DNA of 64,000 bases from Gnetum montanum (lineage: Eukaryota > Streptophyta > Gnetopsida > Gnetales > Gnetaceae). The stretch's first letter is position 1, and each line of letters starts with the position of its first letter. The position numbers and the translations under genes are program-made. The notes under the pieces are model-generated. The model was not told the origin of the DNA. It did not search any database and saw only the letters and a list, made by a program, of their open reading frames with translations. Below, piece after piece: positions 57,678 through 64,000 of the stretch. Location: assembly GCA_015680685.1 (NCBI GenBank), contig MNCI01035832.1, positions 219,032 through 283,031 of the forward strand, read 5' to 3'.

Positions 57678-58533
57678 TCTTCAGGATTTTTAAGTGCTTT
57701 TTATCTTTTTGTTTTACAATTTTTTGTCATTTTTCTATTCTTTCTACTTTTTCTAGTTGTTTTTTTAATTTTTCTTATATGTAATCTCGCTATTAATCAT
57801 GTTTCCCATTGACGTGATGGTTTTTCTCTATGTTGTCAAGTCATAAGGGACTGATTATTAAGACATTGAGACTAAAACATCCATTCACCCATTCCATTAA
57901 TAAGAGGTTCTTGCTCTGGTCATAATGGTAATCTTTTTCATCATCCAAACTCTAAATAACTTCATAACCATTGTTTCTAGATGGAAGAGTGCAAAACCAA
58001 GAAGGGACGTAAAGGGTGTGCCATCAAGAGGATTTGTGGATTCTCTTTGGCTACTTCTATATGTTCTATCATGTTGCTAAGGTTGTAACCATATCCTTGT
58101 AGATCTAATGAAAAATGGGGGTAAGAGCAACTTTAATTAGCACTGAATAAACTTCTATAGGTCCCACTAGAAAGACATGTACCCATGCTTAAAGGTTGGT
58201 GACTTATTAGACTCCATAAAAAAACCAATAATTGTGCCATAATAACACTCCTCTCTTGAACAAAATTCCAAGTGATCTTACTCCTTGAACAAAATTTTTC
58301 TAACCCTTAGGCCTATAACCATTATTTTAAGTAACATATAATGAAAAATGAACTAGTTGCAATGGGTCATAGAAAGAGATTGACACTTTTTTGGGGATTT
58401 CTTCTTGACAATTTTCCTAACCTTGCAATCAAATGCATAATGAGCTTAATGAACAAAGGTTATGAGTAAGGTACAAATTCATTAAGGATAATAAACATAA
58501 CCTTAGTAACACTTGGTTTTTTCTTAATTGCAG
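57678..58533 (+). other. Gypsy-N spacer between gag and the accessory frame
   Basis: This is AT-rich with no protein motif. It ends in TTCTTAATTGCAG directly before the ATG at 58534, which looks like a 3' splice site, so this may be an intron or spliced leader segment. Confidence 0.45.
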
Positions 58534-60650
58534 ATGGCCCCAAAAAGAGATGCCTAGGGTGAACCCTTGCATAGAGCTACTAAGCATTCACATGGTGGCT
58601 GCAATTAGTAAGGAGAATAAATAGAACATGCTAAACAAGAGGCCTAATCATTCAATATCCATCAAGAGGCCCCTGCTACTGGGCAATCAACCCAAGGTGA
58701 GGCAATAGAAGTACCAGCTCCCAAACAGGGACAACGTCTCATGTTACCCACTAACTACCTTGCTACCGCATCAAAAAAGTCCACATTGGCTTCAATCATT
58801 GTGGAAATGAACTTTGGTCCATTCATGGAGTTTGCTTCTGAAGTGGTGTGGATGCAACTCCCCATTGTGGCCGATCCTGTCTAACAATGGTGAATGGTAC
58901 CTAGGGGAAGTCTATCAGTTTTGGCACAATGAGGATGAGGGTACCACTATGAATATCTACAAGGTGAATGCCTCTTATGTACTCAAAGATATAGCTGCAA
59001 CTCTTACCCTATCCAATGAAGGAGCCAAGGTTTCTCACCTCTCCACTAGATTCGACCTTGAAACAAAGAGACTGTGGCTAAAGCGAGCGTATGACAAAGA
59101 GAATAAATCATACCATGAGATGACCATGAAAGAGAGAACTTACTTCAAGATCAGGACATACCACATGTTTCCCACCAAAGGGGTCAATCACATTTCTACT
59201 TATGCAACTAGAGGAAGCACCATTTTAATGGAAAAAATTTTAGTTAACCTTCCCTAGTACTATTTCACAAAGATTCAACAACGATTCAAAGAAACAAAAT
59301 CAGGGAGACCAACACTTCCATTTTCTTGTCTGATTAGAAAGTTGTGCAAACACATAGGAATCTTAGGATATGCCAATGATATCCTTCAGAAGGCTTAGCA
59401 TGCCTCCTTTATAGAGCTCCTCAAAATCACAACACCAAGAAAAGATTCTGGTGAGGAGCAAGAAGCTAAAAAGAAGATCAAACCAAGAACTGAAATGTAA
59501 CAAGAGCCTAAGCAACACCCACAAGCATAAGCTTTGCTTCCACCGCTACAAGATTATAGACCATCGATGAGCCACCTATAAAGAATCGCTAAGACTATCA
59601 ACTAGGGGAGTAATCATGAGGCCAATCTCTTCTAGGTTATGGACAACGTTGTGTGGCCCACCATATCAATCGATCCAATAAGGGGGAAGATCTTAATTCA
59701 ATCAAGAGGAGGGGGATCCCAATGGTTGTGCCAGATTTTTAGGAATGTTGCATCCTTTCAAGTCACATTAAAAATAGGAGAAGGTGCCATAGTCGTGGTG
59801 CTACAACATGAAGATGTAATAGGCACAACAAAGTTGATCACTAATCACATCAAGGAATTGTTTAATGTTCCTATTATGTCTCTAACCAATCTAGTAGGGA
59901 CAAAATATGCACAAATGCTAGCCAGGACCTCAATGACTCCTACAGTGCATGAGGATGTACTTGATTGTTTGCTACAGATAGGTTAAGTGATGACCACTCT
60001 GTTCAACATCCCCAGCAATGTCACTGTGGCACAATTGGATCTCATCACTACAAAAGGAAATTTAATCATGGCTAAGGTCAGGGCAAAGCATGTAGAAGTT
60101 GAGGTGCAAAGATTGCAAGAAGAGCTAGCTACCCTACGTGCTGAATAATGGGATCCTACCCTTTTCATCATCCTAGACCAACTGGAGCAGTTCTAGATGG
60201 AGGCGCTTACCAAGCTGGAAAAGGAGAGAGCAATTGCTAACCAAGAAAAGGAGATGGCAGTTTGAAATGCCTCCACTGCAAATGTGCAAACTCATATGCA
60301 TAAAAAGACATTGACTACTATTCAAGAAGAAAACAAGCAGCTTACTAAAGAAAATGCCAAATCGACCATAGTGGAAAAGCAAAAGAACATCTTGGAAGAG
60401 AGTGTCCACTAGTTGAGAGAACAACTAGTGAGGATCAACTAGAATATGAGTCGATTGCCCCAAGAAAATAAAACCCTCTCTATGGAGGAGGTATACGCTA
60501 TTCATCAAAAGATAGCAATCAAGATCAATGCGTGGTAGAATGAGGCCAAGAAACATGAGAAGTTAAAAGAACACTTCTGAGACCACGTTGGCATGTACAA
60601 GGAAATTAATGAGAAAGAAATCAAGATGGCCAAGGCCCACATTAGCTCAA
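58534..60650 (+). pseudogene. Gypsy-N accessory protein remnant
   Basis: The ATG at 58534 follows an intron-like CAG and starts MAPKRDA, recalling MAPKKEH of the opposite-strand gene in Gypsy-3. The best part (58814-59257) contains VNASYVLKDIAATLTLSNEG, YFKIRTYHMFPTKGVNHIS and ILMEKILVNLP, the pattern of plant transposon accessory or env-like proteins. After 60000 a long charged helical stretch (EVEVQRLQEELATLRAE, then EKERAIANQEKE) suggests a coiled coil. Frames shift twice and stops are scattered. The function is unknown. Confidence 0.6.
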
Positions 60651-60654
60651 TTTA

Positions 60655-61149
60655 TTTAGTTAAACATTTCCATTTATTGTTATTTACTATTTTTGTCATT
60701 AAGTGAAATGTGTATGCCTTAATCATGAGCACTTAAGTGGAAATACTTGGTAATCCAGAAGTATATCGTTTGGCATAACCAGTGACATACACTCGGCAAT
60801 CCTAGAAGTAGCCTCACAAAGTCCAAGATGTGTATAGATGATTAAATTCATATACTCATCATCCATAGGCTAGTTTAGATCTTATTTTCTAGTATTCATT
60901 AGTTTAATTAATCCATCTCTTTATCATCATCAAGAGTAGCATAGAATTAGAAACAACATCATACACCTCACTTTGGACTAAACCATACGTGACAAAGCTA
61001 CCACTAGTCCAAGTGGGAAGACAGCAAACTATGATCAAATCATAACAATCTAGATGCCACAACTCATCCCATCCATAGAATTTGACTAGATTGTGTGTGA
61101 ACACTTGTGATTCATATGGTTGAGCGTAGGGGCACCTCGCCGCTCATCA
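60655..61149 (+). repeat. Gypsy-N 3' LTR, truncated at its start
   Basis: It corresponds to positions 54630-55124 of the 5' LTR. The first roughly 388 bp and the polypurine tract are missing, so the accessory frame joins the LTR interior directly. The end CTCATCA and the CTCTT flank are intact. Confidence 0.85.
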
Positions 61150-61674
61150 CTCTTCATAACAAGTGTTATTGTTATCTTAACAAGATCCAAAAGGGTAGTT
61201 ATCATTAAGACCTGAAAGGGCATGTTGTAATAATGGATGTGTCTCTTAAGGTAACATTTGGGGGCTTGACCTAAGGCATTTATACCTTGGGTTAGAGGTT
61301 GTGCTAACATAGAGTGGTGGAGCTAGTACAAGCAAGTCATGGAAAGCCAGGTGAAGCAGGATAGGAAGTGGACTGGCCATCCCTTCTAGTTGGGTTATAG
61401 GCCTAACTATGGTGATAGTGCTGGATTGCCTCTAAGGGATAGATGCCAAAGGAAGAAAACCCTGAGGAACACTCTCATAGCACAATCCAGATATGCTATT
61501 CCATATCAATAAAGCATTCTTTTCTTCCTCTTTCTGCATTTTCCTATTATTTCCTTCATACATAATGTCAAATATCACATATATTTTGCATTTGGTATAT
61601 TTTCTTCTTATGTATAATGTCTAATATATCATATATTTGACATTTTCCATGACATTTGGGGACAGGATGTCACA

Positions 61675-62020
61675 TATCTAGCTATTCAACAAACAAAGAT
61701 CTCAAAATTTTTTGCAAGGATTTATTTACCACCTTCATTTAATAATTAAATTGTGGATTATATGCATTAGAAAAATTTAATTTTGTTCCTAAAATTTTCC
61801 AAAGGAACCTCCAAAAATGACTTGTGAACTTGGAGTCTCTATCACTAACAATATTCAAAGAAATTCTATGGAACTTCACAAGATGCTAAAAAAATAAATT
61901 TATTACATGAGAACCATCACTCACCTTTTACATGAAATGAAGTATTCCATCTTGGAGAACCTATCCACAATAACAAAAATTACATCATTCTCACTTTTGG
62001 TCTTTGGAATGTGTTGGAAC
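61675..62020 (-). pseudogene. Chromovirus integrase core, 5' part
   Basis: The minus strand reads DVIFVIVDRFSKMEYFISCK-like text near 61990, then [20 protein letters not shown] with the second catalytic Asp, [22 protein letters not shown], and MKVVNKSLQKILRSLFVE close to 61690. It continues at 54188 once the inserted block is skipped. The glutamate that should follow NPQTDGQTE is lost in a stop-containing stretch. No recognisable pol remains beyond 62020. Confidence 0.85.
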
Positions 62021-63271
62021 ATTAGGCCATTTCATGGAACAGATTAGAACACAAGATTGAGAATTGCAGTTGGAGCAGTAATATCGTGATCTAAAATGGC
62101 CTACAATAACAAGCCACCACGTAGCCTCTTATGAGGGATGTTGTGACAGCACTTGGTTACTTGTCTTCTCAAACATATGATCCTCTATTTTTGGTCATCC
62201 ATTAATGTTAAACCACTTTTTCAAGTCAGAATGCAAAGATGGAAAGAAAATTAACTACCAGAATAGACAATCATCAAGTGTCTGAAATGGAGCAAATTGA
62301 TGCCAAGGGTTTTAAACAACCCTCATTATTGAAGGATTCTAGAAAAACCCCGAAAACGCAATGTTTTGGACGTAATGGTTCTAGGGAAATAATGGTTTTG
62401 GAAGACATGGAGAATAATGCAGAATAAAAATACATAATGATACATAGACTTACCACAATTTGCAAAAATCGTAGGCATGCATAGGTAGACACATGGAACA
62501 AGAATCCTTGCACCACAAGCCAAGCTTTGTGCATTTATTTTCACTCACCAATAACGGCTTCTTCACCCAGCAATGTGAAATGTGTATTTCTGTGGTTTTC
62601 TATTGCTGAGGCAAGCGACAAATAATATTCAAACAAAAGGAGGAACGCCATTGACTTCATCAAAGCTTGGGTTATATGATCTTGTTGAAAGTTTACTAAT
62701 TTATCATGGGGAAGAAAGGTGCCGGAGGAGTACGGCAGAGGTGCTGCGTTTCCAGGTTCCACTCTTTGAGCCTTGATTTTTGCCGTCATTTGTGAAAACT
62801 ACTGAGTTTGAGGGATGTTCGTTTTGAAGCTTCCATGGGCTTCTTTCACGCACGAACGACGTTCTAGAACAGCAGCCCATTCCTTAACACCTGCTCTGTC
62901 CTGCATCTGCATTTGTTTTTCTTGTTAGAGCCTAATATCAAGTTCAGGAATCCACGAAGAGACAAGGAACGGCCAGGGACTGAATCCAGACAGAGATGGT
63001 CTACACAGCGGCTAAGAGTGAAGACGAGGAGATAATCCTTTCTGCGTTTTTCTTACTGAGAAATGGCAAGCCTCTGCAACATTTTAGGGTTACAGTTTCA
63101 AAGAATACGGAAGCATTCTATATTTTCTGAATGGAAGCCATTTCCCCATGCTGGAGGATCCACAAAATACCCTAGAATTTTTACGTTCTATGAGCTGTGG
63201 GGGTTTTTTGGAGCACAGAGAAGGCGAGGATACGTCTGCAGTTGCATTGCGATTGTCTGGAGTGAACAGAA
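62021..63271. other. No gene recognised; upstream DNA of the RPS15 pseudogene
   Basis: GC content rises toward the right. Several open stretches of 60-86 codons on both strands overlap each other and show no known motif. The last 90 bp (GGAGCACAGAGAAGGCGAGG onward) could be 5' untranslated sequence of the pseudogene's parent transcript. Confidence 0.4.

Positions 63272-64000
<729 letters not shown>

Larger units (their letters stand above)
54243..61149 (+). mobile_element. Gypsy-N: 6.9-kb gag-plus-accessory element without pol
   Basis: The ends are TGATGAG (54243) and CTCATCA (61149), with perfect CTCTT duplications at 54238-54242 and 61150-61154. Contents in order are a complete 5' LTR, primer site, gag, a proline-rich frame, an accessory frame and a 3' LTR that has lost its first part. 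No protease, reverse transcriptase or integrase is present, so it either depended on a partner element or lost pol. The primer site suits an Athila-like relative. Confidence 0.88.
54189..61674. mobile_element. Solo LTR in the chromovirus integrase, itself split
   Basis: The left edge TGTCACATCCCCATTCCC and the complement of the right edge TGTGACATCCTGTCCCC are imperfect inverted repeats. Flanking 5-mers are TATGT (54184-54188) and TATCT (61675-61679). Without the nested Gypsy-N the block is 54189-54242 plus about 61155-61674, near 575 bp, with no coding sequence. Skipping the whole block rejoins the integrase in frame. The strand is unknown. Confidence 0.75.

Overview
This is a stretch of a large seed-plant nuclear genome made almost entirely of old, broken LTR retrotransposons nested inside one another. 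The low GC content, the plant-type Copia and Gypsy protein remnants, the plant cytosolic ribosomal-protein pseudogene and the depth of nested, stop-riddled copies fit a big, slowly purged genome. A gymnosperm is my guess, not something the window proves. I found no intact host gene, tRNA, rRNA or CRISPR array.

Layout. 1-2098: a minus-strand Copia LTR fragment and a minus-strand Gypsy 5' LTR. 2099-42300: a plus-strand Gypsy element (Gypsy-1) whose integrase is cut at 4923/41092 by a 36-kb insertion, Copia-A (4924-41086, paired LTRs, near-matching 5-bp target duplication). The Copia-A gag is itself cut by a 699-bp solo LTR (6320-7018). Its 3' end is opened by a minus-strand Gypsy (Gypsy-2, about 9650-39942). 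Inside Gypsy-2 sits an 18.66-kb minus-strand Tat-lineage Gypsy (Gypsy-3, 11274-29937, two 1725-bp LTRs, perfect GGAAC duplication). 42301-47673: Copia-family LTR and env-like remnants. 47674-49941: the 5' end of a minus-strand Copia (Copia-C). 49942-53500: mostly featureless AT-rich DNA with one long inverted repeat. 53520-62020: a minus-strand chromovirus integrase and chromodomain split by a solo LTR (54189-61674), which is itself split by a 6.9-kb gag-only element (Gypsy-N, 54243-61149, perfect CTCTT duplication). 63272-63665: a processed-looking RPS15 pseudogene.

Two things stand out. First, Gypsy-3 carries an apparently spliced seven-exon gene on the opposite strand (18962-23426), between its protease and reverse transcriptase, the place where Ogre elements have an intron. 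Second, the LTR families here each repeat their own short, often palindromic word upstream of the TATA box, and in at least two Gypsy families the word recurs in internal non-coding DNA. Three of the elements also appear to encode a related non-pol accessory protein. I suggest these could be two halves of a family-specific recognition system, by analogy with the VANC factors of VANDAL transposons. That link is inference only.
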